Positions 18,405 to 25,017 of a stretch of DNA of 31,720 nt are shown here, one piece after another. Origin of the DNA: Candidatus Methanoperedens sp. (GTDB lineage: Archaea; Halobacteriota; Methanosarcinia; Methanosarcinales; Methanoperedenaceae); the NCBI GenBank assembly GCA_026552835.1, contig JAPMTY010000050.1, forward strand, positions 1 to 31,720, given 5' to 3'. Each line of letters begins with the position of its first letter. The stretch's first letter is position 1. The notes under the pieces are model-generated. The model saw only the letters and a program-made list of their open reading frames with translations. It had not been told where the DNA came from and ran no database searches. The position numbers and the translations under genes were made by a program.

Positions 18405-19034
18405 ATGCACGACGAATTAAAAGCTGAACTTAAAAATATTGAAACCAGTTACAATGGGAAAATTTTCCTGGCAATCGTCAATAAAGTGAAAAAAGACAAA
18501 ATTATTGATGACGAACTGCTCGGGCTTATAGAAAAAACAAGCAGGAAAAGGTTCGGGGAAAAGGTGTCTTTCACTATAAATGTGACTATCGGGAACCTGC
18601 TGGAGATGGTTCTCACAATTGCAGCGATAATCCTGGCATTACAGGCAACTTCAAACTGGATGTTGTATGTTAGCGCCCTTATTTTGATGGCCGCGCTTCA
18701 CCCGCTTTCACATTATATCACAGGCGCAATGTCTGGCATCAGGTTCACGCATTATTATCTCAATGGCCCGGCGCGGGTTGAGCCAACACTCAGGATAGAT
18801 TATTCCTCATACCTGAAAGCAAAGGCATCGGGAAGGGCGCTTATGCACTTATCAGGCGTTATCGGGACTCTTGCTGCACCTGTGATTGTGGCTTTCATAG
18901 CTTTTTACAAAGGTGATAATACAGCATCGTTGAATCTCTTTTATCTTTTCATATTGCTTATTGTCTTTGAACTTTTGACATCGACAAAGATTGGGGATTT
19001 GATGAAAGCAAAAAGGGAGTACGGCTACAGGTAA
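18405..19034 (+). CDS. Multi-pass membrane protein, possible degenerate site-2-protease (M50) relative
   Basis: The 209-residue protein has a soluble N-terminal region (1-55) and about four membrane helices (about 62-80, 84-108, 143-166, 172-195). A GGGG run precedes the ATG closely. The second helix carries HPLSH (His99, His103), which has the spacing of a zinc-protease HExxH but with Pro in place of the catalytic Glu. It is followed by HYYLNGPARVEPTLRID and SGVIGTLAAP, reminiscent of M50 peptidase surroundings. If related to M50 it is probably catalytically dead; it could equally be an unrelated membrane protein. It is the last gene of the pyc operon, 2 bp after the lipoprotein gene, so the two may form a surface complex. 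Confidence 0.7.
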   Translation: MHDELKAELKNIETSYNGKIFLAIVNKVKKDKIIDDELLGLIEKTSRKRFGEKVSFTINVTIGNLLEMVLTIAAIILALQATSNWMLYVSALILMAALHPLSHYITGAMSGIRFTHYYLNGPARVEPTLRIDYSSYLKAKASGRALMHLSGVIGTLAAPVIVAFIAFYKGDNTASLNLFYLFILLIVFELLTSTKIGDLMKAKREYGYR

Positions 19035-19077
19035 CGTGGGTGTAATTCCTTTAGTGTTGTTAAATCAAAAAGCAAAA

Positions 19078-19141
19078 TAGCCACTGAGACACGGAGGCAC
19101 AGAGTCATTATTTCTCTGTGTTCTCTGCGCCTTCGTGGCTA
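19078..19141. repeat. Imperfect 64-bp inverted repeat (dispersed palindromic type)
   Basis: The left arm (19078-19104, TAGCCACTGAGACACGGAGG...) and right arm (19114-19141, ending CTTCGTGGCTA) are imperfect reverse complements separated by 9 nt, giving a long hairpin after the stop of the pyc operon. The wording 'gccac...gaggcacagag / ctctgtg...ctctgcgccttcgtggc' is of a type I recall as dispersed through many prokaryotic genomes, including methanosarcinal ones. It may serve as a transcript end or be a mobile palindromic unit. A T-rich tract follows on the plus strand. Confidence 0.7.
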
Positions 19142-19176
19142 ATATTTTTCGTCAAAAATTAAACTATTTTACTGTC

Positions 19177-19201
19177 TTCAGGTAACCATTTATACCCTGA
19201 A
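19177..19201 (+). promoter_or_regulatory. TATA box enclosed by a 6-bp inverted repeat, upstream of 19241
   Basis: CATTTATACC (about 19187-19196) is a TATA-like element about 50 nt before the next gene, bracketed by TTCAGG (19177-19182) and CCTGAA (19196-19201). The symmetry could be an operator. The gene then has a GAGGA ribosome binding site, consistent with a leader of about 20-25 nt. Confidence 0.4.
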
Positions 19202-19240
19202 AAACATTATTTCTTCAAAGAAAAATTTGAGGAACAACTT

Positions 19241-19972
19241 ATGAAACAAGTACAGATAACACTAACACCGTCTGAATCAAAAAGAATTATTGCCATTGGA
19301 GTAAAAAAACTCCCGGTTGTCCAGCAGGCATTGAAAAATGGAATAATCCTGATAGGTCTCGGCACCACAAATGCGTATGTGGCAGAAGAGCTTACGGGCA
19401 GGAAAATTGACCATTTAAGATACGCCGCGGGTTACATTAACGGGACTGCCGCAGTCGTGCCGCAGGATAAGCGGCTGCCTATGGTTGCTTTGAAAAACGG
19501 AAAGGAAGTGAGCGCCGATAACATAATTAACGAAATGACATCCCAGGACGTGGTTATAAAAGGGGCAAACGCCATCGACCCTGACGGCATAGCAGGTGTG
19601 ATGCTGGCAAATCCTATGGGCGGCACAACGGGAAACATAACAGGACCGGTCATGGCAAGAGGCATTAATCTTGTCATTCCTGTAGGTCTTGAAAAATCCA
19701 TTCCATATTCTGTAATTGAGATTTCAAAAAGAATCGGCATCCAGCGCTGCATAAAAGCAACGGGTCTTCCGGTTGGGATGGCGCCGCTTGCAGGTAAAGT
19801 CGTTACCGAAGTCGAGGCGCTCACGCTTCTGGGCGCAGAGGATGTTTTCCCGATAGGCGCCGGGGGTGTGGATGGCGGTGAAGGTTCCATAACCCTGTGC
19901 GTTATTGGCGAAAGATCAGAGGAGATTTTTGAACTTGTGCAAAAGGTGAAGGAGAAAAAAGGTGAGTTGTAA
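19241..19972 (+). CDS. Conserved archaeal protein of unknown function
   Basis: This 243-residue protein is cytoplasmic with no membrane segment. I do not recognise a named family. It has several glycine-rich loops (LIGLGTTNAYVAEEL about 37-51, DPDGIAGVMLANPMGGTTGNI about 117-137, GAGGVDGGEGSI about 213-224) and a repeated hydrophobic strand pattern, suggesting an alpha/beta fold that could bind a nucleotide or phosphorylated ligand; this is an inference. ATG at 19241 is supported by GAGGA 8 nt upstream. The cupin gene starts 18 bp after its stop and RNase HI follows, so the three are likely cotranscribed. Confidence 0.75.
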   Translation: MKQVQITLTPSESKRIIAIGVKKLPVVQQALKNGIILIGLGTTNAYVAEELTGRKIDHLRYAAGYINGTAAVVPQDKRLPMVALKNGKEVSADNIINEMTSQDVVIKGANAIDPDGIAGVMLANPMGGTTGNITGPVMARGINLVIPVGLEKSIPYSVIEISKRIGIQRCIKATGLPVGMAPLAGKVVTEVEALTLLGAEDVFPIGAGGVDGGEGSITLCVIGERSEEIFELVQKVKEKKGEL

Positions 19973-19990
19973 GGGTTTTTCATTAATCAC

Positions 19991-20320
19991 ATGTTCGTAA
20001 AACAGATAGAAAACGGTCTTGACCTTCAGGAAATAGCAAAAAATATCGCGGCTGTCTATGATACCTCGCTTTTGCCAGGTGAGAGCATCCCGCCGCATTT
20101 CCATCCTGATTTTGAAGAGCTTTATTACGTGCTCTCAGGATACGGTTTAATGTCCATCGGCGAGGAAAAACAGGAAATATCGCGCGGCGACGTGGTGTAT
20201 ATACCCGCGCCAGCGCCTCACACGCTAATGAATACAGGAAATGTGCCTTTGCGGTTCGTAACAGTGTCGGTAAGTATCGCACAAGACAAAAAAGCTGATG
20301 TGCAGCCTTATATTTCTTAA
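19991..20320 (+). CDS. Small single-domain cupin protein
   Basis: This 109-residue protein is a cupin_2 barrel. Motif 1 has the metal ligands PPHFHPDFEELYYVLSG (His36, His38, Glu42 or Glu43) and motif 2 gives GDVVYIPAPAPHTLMNTG with His77, so a mononuclear metal site is complete. Such small cupins include isomerases, dioxygenases and sugar- or ligand-binding proteins; the substrate cannot be deduced. There is no clear Shine-Dalgarno before ATG 19991, which lies 18 bp behind the previous gene; the RNase HI gene follows after 5 bp. Confidence 0.85.
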   Translation: MFVKQIENGLDLQEIAKNIAAVYDTSLLPGESIPPHFHPDFEELYYVLSGYGLMSIGEEKQEISRGDVVYIPAPAPHTLMNTGNVPLRFVTVSVSIAQDKKADVQPYIS

Positions 20321-20325
20321 CATTT

Positions 20326-20721
20326 ATGAGCTGCACATTATTCTTTGACGGCGCGTGCAGGGGAAACCCCGGACCAATGGCTATCGGGGTTGTATTAATG
20401 GAAAATGGCAAAAAGCTGGACGAAATCTCAAAATGCCTTGGCATCGGGACAAACAATATCGCGGAATGGAGCGCCTTGATAGAAGGATTAAAACTTGCAG
20501 CGGCGCACGGATGCATGGAGCTTGAAGTACGCGGGGACAGCCAGCTTGTAATAAAACAGATTTCCGGACAGTACAGGGTGAAAAGCGACAACCTCATACC
20601 GCTTTTCAACGAGGCAAAAAAACTGTGCGGTAATTTTAAGGAAATTGATTTTAAATGGATTAAGAGGGAAGATAATGCCCGTACGGATGCGTTGTCGAAC
20701 TATGCGCTGGATATGAAATAG
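20326..20721 (+). CDS. rnhA: Ribonuclease HI
   Basis: This 131-residue enzyme should cleave the RNA strand of RNA-DNA hybrids. The four acidic catalytic residues are all present: Asp8 in FFDGACRGNPGP, Glu47 in NNIAEWSAL, Asp71 in VRGDSQLVIKQI and Asp121 in REDNARTDALSN. The basic protrusion of the E. coli enzyme is missing, as in the short archaeal and Sto-type RNases HI. It starts 5 bp after the cupin gene without a visible ribosome binding site. It is the last gene of this three-gene group and is followed by a T-rich stretch. Confidence 0.93.
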   Translation: MSCTLFFDGACRGNPGPMAIGVVLMENGKKLDEISKCLGIGTNNIAEWSALIEGLKLAAAHGCMELEVRGDSQLVIKQISGQYRVKSDNLIPLFNEAKKLCGNFKEIDFKWIKREDNARTDALSNYALDMK

Positions 20722-20748
20722 GAAAAATAAAAAAAAGTGTTTGTAAAT

Positions 20749-20760
20749 TCTTTTTGTTTA
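20749..20760 (+). terminator. T-rich transcript end after rnhA
   Basis: TTCTTTTTGTTT lies about 28 nt after the rnhA stop in the 82-bp convergent gap. Archaeal termination can use T-rich tracts without a hairpin, so this is a plausible end of the plus-strand operon. Confidence 0.4.
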
Positions 20761-20803
20761 AATTTCGTCTAAAGTAACTTTGTGCTCTGGCTCCTCCACT
20801 AAC

Positions 20804-21550
20804 CTAAAAATTAAATATTTCTTTTGCCTTTTTCCAGTTTTTCTTTAGTATCGGTTTGCTGACACTTGTTTCTCCGTTTGATGGTTCACCAGAAAAATGA
20901 CAAAACTTTTCTGGATATTCAGGATTTCCAAATTCACTCCAAACTTTATACGCTTCATAGCTCATAGGTTTTTCAACGTTGAATGGAATTTCCACTCCAG
21001 TCCTGATGCAATAACCCATTGGCTTATCTGATTTTTTGTTGTTTATTTTTCCTGTATTGTCGTCTTTGCCTTCAAATTTGTTTACAGTTGTTAGTGGAGT
21101 GTTTTGTGTTCTATATGCAAAACGTTCACTTGTCTCATTTATATAATCAACTTCTTTAAATGCTTCTTCAAAAAGTTCTTGGTCGTTTGGGTCTGATTTT
21201 TCGATAAGCACACCCATTTCTTTGTTGTTTGCCATGGAAAAATCATATAAGTTCAAAGAAGTAATTATCATCTTTTCATCATTTAGATAACATTTGGCAT
21301 GTAACTCATCTTTATATTTTAAAATTACGAAACGAAGACTTTCCAAGAATTTCATTTCATCAGGTTTAAGTTCCTGCTTTCCAAAAATTACGGTGGTAAT
21401 CTTGTCTTTACTATTGCGGTAAGTAAGAAGTTCGCGAAAATCTTTGGACAATTTCAAATACGGTGAAATCAATATCAATGTTTGTCCCGCATCTTTTATT
21501 AAATCTTCAATTGCTGAAACAGCCTTTTTAGTGTTCAAAAATTTTGCCAT
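20804..21550 (-). CDS. Phospholipase D-like (HKD) nuclease-family protein
   Basis: This 248-residue protein has a single PLD-superfamily domain in the first 150 residues: LILISPYLKLSKDFRELL (about 25-42) and the HKD motif HAKCYLND...SLN with His84, Lys86, Ser98 and Asn100. One HKD motif per chain implies a dimer with a shared active site, as in Nuc-type nucleases. The C-terminal part (about 180-248) is a conserved small domain with YCIRTGVEIPFN and EKFCHFSGE, which may be a reduced zinc-finger-like module. Substrate is unknown; PLD-like nucleases of this form are often linked to defence or DNA handling. It has a good GAGGTAAGGT ribosome binding site and a TATA-like TTATAAG about 50 nt upstream. 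Confidence 0.85.
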   Translation of the reverse strand: MAKFLNTKKAVSAIEDLIKDAGQTLILISPYLKLSKDFRELLTYRNSKDKITTVIFGKQELKPDEMKFLESLRFVILKYKDELHAKCYLNDEKMIITSLNLYDFSMANNKEMGVLIEKSDPNDQELFEEAFKEVDYINETSERFAYRTQNTPLTTVNKFEGKDDNTGKINNKKSDKPMGYCIRTGVEIPFNVEKPMSYEAYKVWSEFGNPEYPEKFCHFSGEPSNGETSVSKPILKKNWKKAKEIFNF

Positions 21551-21640
21551 ACCTTACCTCTTCATTTCTTTAAAATCCACAGTATCCAAAAGGACTTATA
21601 ATTTTCCCCAAGAGCCTTGTTACTTCATGTAAAATAGTTG

Positions 21641-22021
21641 TTATATAAAAACTACATCCTTCAACTCTTCAAAATGCGCATCCCCGCTGACCACTTTGCA
21701 GCCCATTCTCTTTTGCTGGGCAATGATAAGCGCATCCATCATACCTAACCCTTTTTTTGTTTTCCTGAGTTCACTTCTAATCGTGGCAGCATCCAGCCAA
21801 TCCTGCGTTAAAATACACCTGACATCAGAAACTTTCCTCACAATGGAATACAGCTCTTCAAAATCCATGCTTTCCCTGATAGCCCAGCCTTTTATTTCAG
21901 CCAGACAGCATTCAGAAGTGAGGATAACATTATTTTCATCCTCAATTATTTTTTTAACTTTTTCACCTCTTTTTGAACCTGTGAAATATTCAACCCAGGC
22001 ATAAGTATCTATCAGGTACAC
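21641..22021 (-). CDS. vapC: PIN-domain toxin, VapC type
   Basis: This predicted ribonuclease toxin is 126 residues from the GTG start at 22019-22021. An upstream ATG at 22090 would lie inside the antitoxin gene and add 23 residues without PIN character, so the GTG, with TGGTGA before it, is preferred. The PIN-domain acidic residues are intact: Asp5 (YLIDTYAWVEYF), Glu42 (CLAEIKGW), Asp96 (GLGMMDALIIAQ) and Asp114 (VVSGDAHFEEL). It starts 4 bp after the stop of the AbrB-type antitoxin gene, so the pair forms a vapBC operon with coupled translation. The RNA target is unknown. Confidence 0.92.
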   Translation of the reverse strand: MYLIDTYAWVEYFTGSKRGEKVKKIIEDENNVILTSECCLAEIKGWAIRESMDFEELYSIVRKVSDVRCILTQDWLDAATIRSELRKTKKGLGMMDALIIAQQKRMGCKVVSGDAHFEELKDVVFI

Positions 22022-22025
22022 AGCT

Positions 22026-22232
22026 TCACCAGAGGTCTTCGTGTTCGGGTTCTTCCCTTTCAAACGGCTTTTTCCCCTTTGCAATCCCAAACCCGCTTAC
22101 TTTTTCTTTTTTCAAAATATCGATATCAATTATATCCTTTTCAAATAATCCCAGCTCGGCGACCTTGTCTTTCGGAATGATTACACCGAGGGAATTACCC
22201 CACTTTTTAACCTCTACAGCGGCATGGCACAT
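22026..22232 (-). CDS. vapB: AbrB/SpoVT-type antitoxin, VapB
   Basis: This 68-residue protein has an N-terminal swapped-hairpin AbrB domain (VEVKKWGNSLGVIIPKDKVAEL, about 6-45, split here for length: VEVKKWGNSLGV then IIPKDKVAEL) for DNA binding, and an acidic tail (EREEPEHEDLW) likely to block VapC. The ATG is directly preceded by a palindrome rather than a Shine-Dalgarno, and a TATA box lies about 26 nt upstream, so the message is predicted leaderless. VapB with VapC should repress its own promoter at the two palindromes at 22232-22282. It is intact and adjacent to vapC. Confidence 0.9.
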   Translation of the reverse strand: MCHAAVEVKKWGNSLGVIIPKDKVAELGLFEKDIIDIDILKKEKVSGFGIAKGKKPFEREEPEHEDLW

Positions 22233-22282
22233 AATTACAACAATGTAATTACAGCTATATAAGTTATACGATATTGTATAAC
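22232..22282 (-). promoter_or_regulatory. vapBC promoter flanked by two TAC-N6-GTA palindromes
   Basis: Two perfect 7-bp inverted repeats with identical 6-nt spacing occur: TAATTAC-N6-GTAATTA (22232-22251), overlapping the first base of the start codon, and GTTATAC-N6-GTATAAC (22263-22282). Their shared core is TAC-N6-GTA and their centres are 31 bp apart, about three helical turns. A TATA element (minus strand TTATATAG, about 22254-22261) lies between them and predicts a start site at or next to the ATG. This suits autorepression by VapB/VapBC; binding itself is inferred. Confidence 0.65.
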
Positions 22283-22343
22283 ATAAAAGGACACAAAGAA
22301 TTTGCTCAACTCACTTTTTGCAGTCCTTAAAAAATAAAAGGAT

Positions 22344-22865
22344 TTATGCAGCTTCAACGCCTGACGCCTGCGTTGATATTTTCTGGACATTGAGCAGCAG
22401 GTTTTTGCCAAGCATCCTGTCAAGATCAAGGAGAATCAGAAGCCTGTCCTCCATCTTGCCGACGCCCATCACATATTCCGTTCCTATCTTGTTTGCGATT
22501 ACTGCCGGCGCCGGCTCCACGTTCTTTTCAGGAAGCCGGATAACCTCGCTCACGGAATCAACAATGAATCCCATTACGGTTTCATCTATATTTGCCACTA
22601 TTATGCGGGTGTTCTCGTTCTGTTCTTTTGATTCCATGCCCATTATTACATTCAGGTTGAGCACAACAATAATTCGTCCGCGAAGGTTGATTATTCCCCT
22701 GATATAATCCGGAGCCTGTGGAATTCCCGTAATACTGGTCATGCGGATGATTTCCTGGACTTTCGTAATCTCGACGCCGAACTCTTCTTTGCCTATGTTG
22801 AAGACGACGAGCTGGAGTTCATCGCCTGATCTGGTTTTTACGTCCCGCGGTTGTTTTCCTGCCAT
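22344..22865 (-). CDS. cheW: Chemotaxis coupling protein CheW (copy 1)
   Basis: This 173-residue adaptor should link the chemoreceptors to a CheA kinase (not in the window). It is a single CheW domain starting at about residue 15 (LQLVVFNIGKEEFGVEITKVQEI) with the typical GIINLRGRIIVVLNLN and FIVDSVSEVIRLPEKNVEPAP segments. It lies 7 bp after the MCP1 gene, with AGGA before ATG, and should be cotranscribed with it. It is highly similar to the other CheW in the window (24484-25008), including identical runs, so the pairs arose by duplication. The N and C termini are the divergent parts. Confidence 0.94.
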   Translation of the reverse strand: MAGKQPRDVKTRSGDELQLVVFNIGKEEFGVEITKVQEIIRMTSITGIPQAPDYIRGIINLRGRIIVVLNLNVIMGMESKEQNENTRIIVANIDETVMGFIVDSVSEVIRLPEKNVEPAPAVIANKIGTEYVMGVGKMEDRLLILLDLDRMLGKNLLLNVQKISTQASGVEAA

Positions 22866-22872
22866 GGCGTTC

Positions 22873-24372
22873 CTATTTTGTCATGTCTTCAGGCTTTGAA
22901 CCCTTAGCCCTGGCTTTTTCATTCTTCTTTGCAGCCTTACCCGCTGGTTTCTTAACTTTTTCATTAACAGCTTTATATTCCGCTCCGGTTGGAGGTTCAA
23001 TGTCGGGTTTTTGCTCAATCCTTTCAGGTTCATGAACCTGTTGTAAAACTGATGTTACAGCATCGCCGAGTTTGAACTTACTCACTTCAAACTGTAATTC
23101 GCTTGATAACCTTGCAAGTTCCTGGGCTGCATTCACAAGCATGTCCATTGATGCTGCCTGCTCTTCTGCCGCCGCTGATGTTTCCTGTGTGCCTGCAGCA
23201 GATTCCTGGCTTATTGATGAAACGTCCTCAACAGAAGCTGTTACTTCTTCAACCGATGCTGACTGTTCTTCAGCGGCTGCGGCTATTTCCTGGACCATCA
23301 TAGCTACGTCTCCTGCCGCCTTTACTATCTGGTTAATTGCCGATACAGTGGATTCTATTGTCTTTGCGCCTTCACCAACAGTCTTTGTGCCCAGTTCCAT
23401 TGACGTTACAGCCTGCTTTGTGCCCTGCTGTATCTCTTTTATCAACAAAGTAATCTGGTTTGCGGCATTTCTTGATTCCTCAGCAAGTTTTCGCACTTCA
23501 TCTGCAACTACAGCAAAACCCCTGCCGTGCTCTCCTGCACGGGCCGCTTCTATGGCAGCGTTCAGGGCAAGCAGGTTTGTCTGGTCTGCGATAGTGGTTA
23601 TCACGCTAATTATTTCACCTATTTGCTGTGATTTGCCGTCAAGCTGTTTTATAACTGTAGCTGAATTATCCACACTTCCCTGGATTTCTGTCATCTTTTG
23701 CGCCACATCACCTGACATTCTGCCCACCTGCTGGGCGGTTGCACTGGCAGATGTCGCGCCTTCGGAAGCTTTCTGGGAGTTCTGGGCGACCTGCTGGACG
23801 CTCTCAGCCATCTCTTTCATGGCGCGGCTTACTTCAGCCATCTTGGAAGCCTGCTGGCTCACCCCATTGGAAATATCCTGAGTTGTGCTTGATATCTGGT
23901 CTGATGAAGCTTTCATTTCCTCGCTTGATGCCGATAATTCCTGGGCTGTGTTCGCAACTTTTAATGAAACGTCCTGGACTTTGCCTGTTAATTGCCGCAG
24001 GTTTCCGGTCATTTTCTGGAAATATGCCGCAAGCTGTCCGAGTTCGTCCTTTGACGAGACATCCACTTCCGTTGTCAAATCCCCTTCGGCTATCCTGTCA
24101 GCGGCATTGATAAAACTATTCAGCGGCTTCATGATAGAACGGGTCAATCCTACACACATCAGTATGGATGAAAAAAGAGCCAAAAAAATACAAATGATGA
24201 TTGCCTGTTTAGGGTCAATCAAAGTGCTGATACTACCACCGTTAAAACCTATGAAACCTACTATCAACAACAATACATCAACTACGATGAAGCTATAAGC
24301 GATTTTAATACCGATATTGAACCTGCCGATTGTCAATTCATTTGCTTTATCTATAATATCTATTAATCCCAT
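22873..24372 (-). CDS. Methyl-accepting chemotaxis protein without an extracellular sensor domain (MCP1)
   Basis: This 499-residue receptor has two membrane helices (about 24-44 and 57-76) joined by only about 12 residues, so it has no extracellular ligand domain. A HAMP segment (about 77-130) and the long cytoplasmic coiled coil follow, with the conserved hairpin tip ([20 protein letters not shown]) that contacts CheW and CheA. A Lys/Pro-rich C-terminal tail ends the protein. Input may come from the membrane or cytoplasm, from a partner, or by mixing with the HBM receptor, whose signalling part is very similar. The start ATG has GAGGAG upstream. Promoter with the 18-bp direct-repeat element about 70 nt upstream; cheW follows after 7 bp. 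Confidence 0.93.
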   Translation of the reverse strand: MGLIDIIDKANELTIGRFNIGIKIAYSFIVVDVLLLIVGFIGFNGGSISTLIDPKQAIIICIFLALFSSILMCVGLTRSIMKPLNSFINAADRIAEGDLTTEVDVSSKDELGQLAAYFQKMTGNLRQLTGKVQDVSLKVANTAQELSASSEEMKASSDQISSTTQDISNGVSQQASKMAEVSRAMKEMAESVQQVAQNSQKASEGATSASATAQQVGRMSGDVAQKMTEIQGSVDNSATVIKQLDGKSQQIGEIISVITTIADQTNLLALNAAIEAARAGEHGRGFAVVADEVRKLAEESRNAANQITLLIKEIQQGTKQAVTSMELGTKTVGEGAKTIESTVSAINQIVKAAGDVAMMVQEIAAAAEEQSASVEEVTASVEDVSSISQESAAGTQETSAAAEEQAASMDMLVNAAQELARLSSELQFEVSKFKLGDAVTSVLQQVHEPERIEQKPDIEPPTGAEYKAVNEKVKKPAGKAAKKNEKARAKGSKPEDMTK

Positions 24373-24426
24373 AACGAAATCTCCTCATGTTGAGTTTTTT
24401 CGATAGTACTATGAAGATATAATCTA

Positions 24427-24458
24427 ACTAATAAACCAATTTGTGAAGAAGGTGTGAA
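24427..24458 (-). promoter_or_regulatory. Promoter of MCP1-cheW1 with 18-bp direct-repeat element
   Basis: On the minus strand TTCACAC-N4-TTCACAA (24458-24441) is followed after 5 nt by the TATA-like TTTATTAG (24435-24428). The half-site TTCACA recurs with an 11-bp period, about one helical turn. The same arrangement occurs before MCP2 and the kaiC-like gene. Predicted transcription start near 24405, leader about 33 nt. Confidence 0.65.
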
Positions 24459-24483
24459 AAAAGAAAAAAGAGGGAGGGGTCTT

Positions 24484-25008
24484 TCAGGTTGTTACTGCTG
24501 CCCCAGCTGCCTCTTGGGAAATGGTGTGAACACTGTGCAGTTCGTTTGCGCTGAGTACTTTATCAAGATCAAGGAGAATCAGAAGCCTGTCCTCCATCTT
24601 ACCAACGCCACGCACATATTCCGTACCTATCTTGTTGGCTATTACGGATGGTGCCGGCTCAATGTTCTTCTGCGGGAGGCGGATGACTTCACTTACCGAG
24701 TCAACCAGGAATCCCATTACGGTCTCGCCGATGTTCGCAACCACGATGCGCGTATTCTCGTCCTGCTCTTTGCTTTCCATACCCATTATCACATTCAGGT
24801 TGAGCACAACTATAATCCTGCCCCTGAGGTTGATTATTCCCCTGACGTAATTCGGCGCCTGGGGAATCCTGGTGATGCTGGTCATGCGGATGATCTCCTG
24901 CACGTTGGTTATCTCAACACCGAATTCCTCACTGCCTATCATGAAAACGACGAGCTGGAGCTCGTCGTTTGATGTTTGTGCCTTTAGGTTTTGAGTTTGC
25001 TCTGCCAT
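24484..25008 (-). CDS. cheW: Chemotaxis coupling protein CheW (copy 2)
   Basis: This 174-residue single-domain CheW has LQLVVFMIGSEEFGVEITNV, GIINLRGRIIVVLNLN, FLVDSVSEVIRLPQKNIEPAP and LILLDLDKVL. It begins 9 bp after the MCP2 stop, with an AGGAGAT ribosome binding site that overlaps the stop codon, so it is cotranscribed with MCP2. It is a close paralogue of the CheW at 22344-22865. Two almost identical CheW proteins next to two receptors with near-identical signalling tips suggest gene dosage or receptor-specific coupling; which one applies cannot be told from sequence. Confidence 0.94.
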   Translation of the reverse strand: MAEQTQNLKAQTSNDELQLVVFMIGSEEFGVEITNVQEIIRMTSITRIPQAPNYVRGIINLRGRIIVVLNLNVIMGMESKEQDENTRIVVANIGETVMGFLVDSVSEVIRLPQKNIEPAPSVIANKIGTEYVRGVGKMEDRLLILLDLDKVLSANELHSVHTISQEAAGAAVTT

Positions 25009-25017
25009 TTTTATCTC

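Noticed and set aside
19078..19141. Possible tRNA or structured RNA gene
   Set aside because: The stem is one simple long palindrome with no cloverleaf or T-loop sequence; a repeat or terminator explains it better.
22021..22090. Longer vapC reading with 23 extra N-terminal residues
   Set aside because: The extension lies in the antitoxin gene in another frame and has no PIN features; GTG at 22021 fits the family start and the operon spacing.
23072..23881. 269-codon plus-strand open frame, and a similar one at 25418-26098
   Set aside because: Both are exact antisense to the receptor signalling domains; the Ser/Ala-rich translation is a by-product of the MCP codon pattern and has no ribosome binding site.
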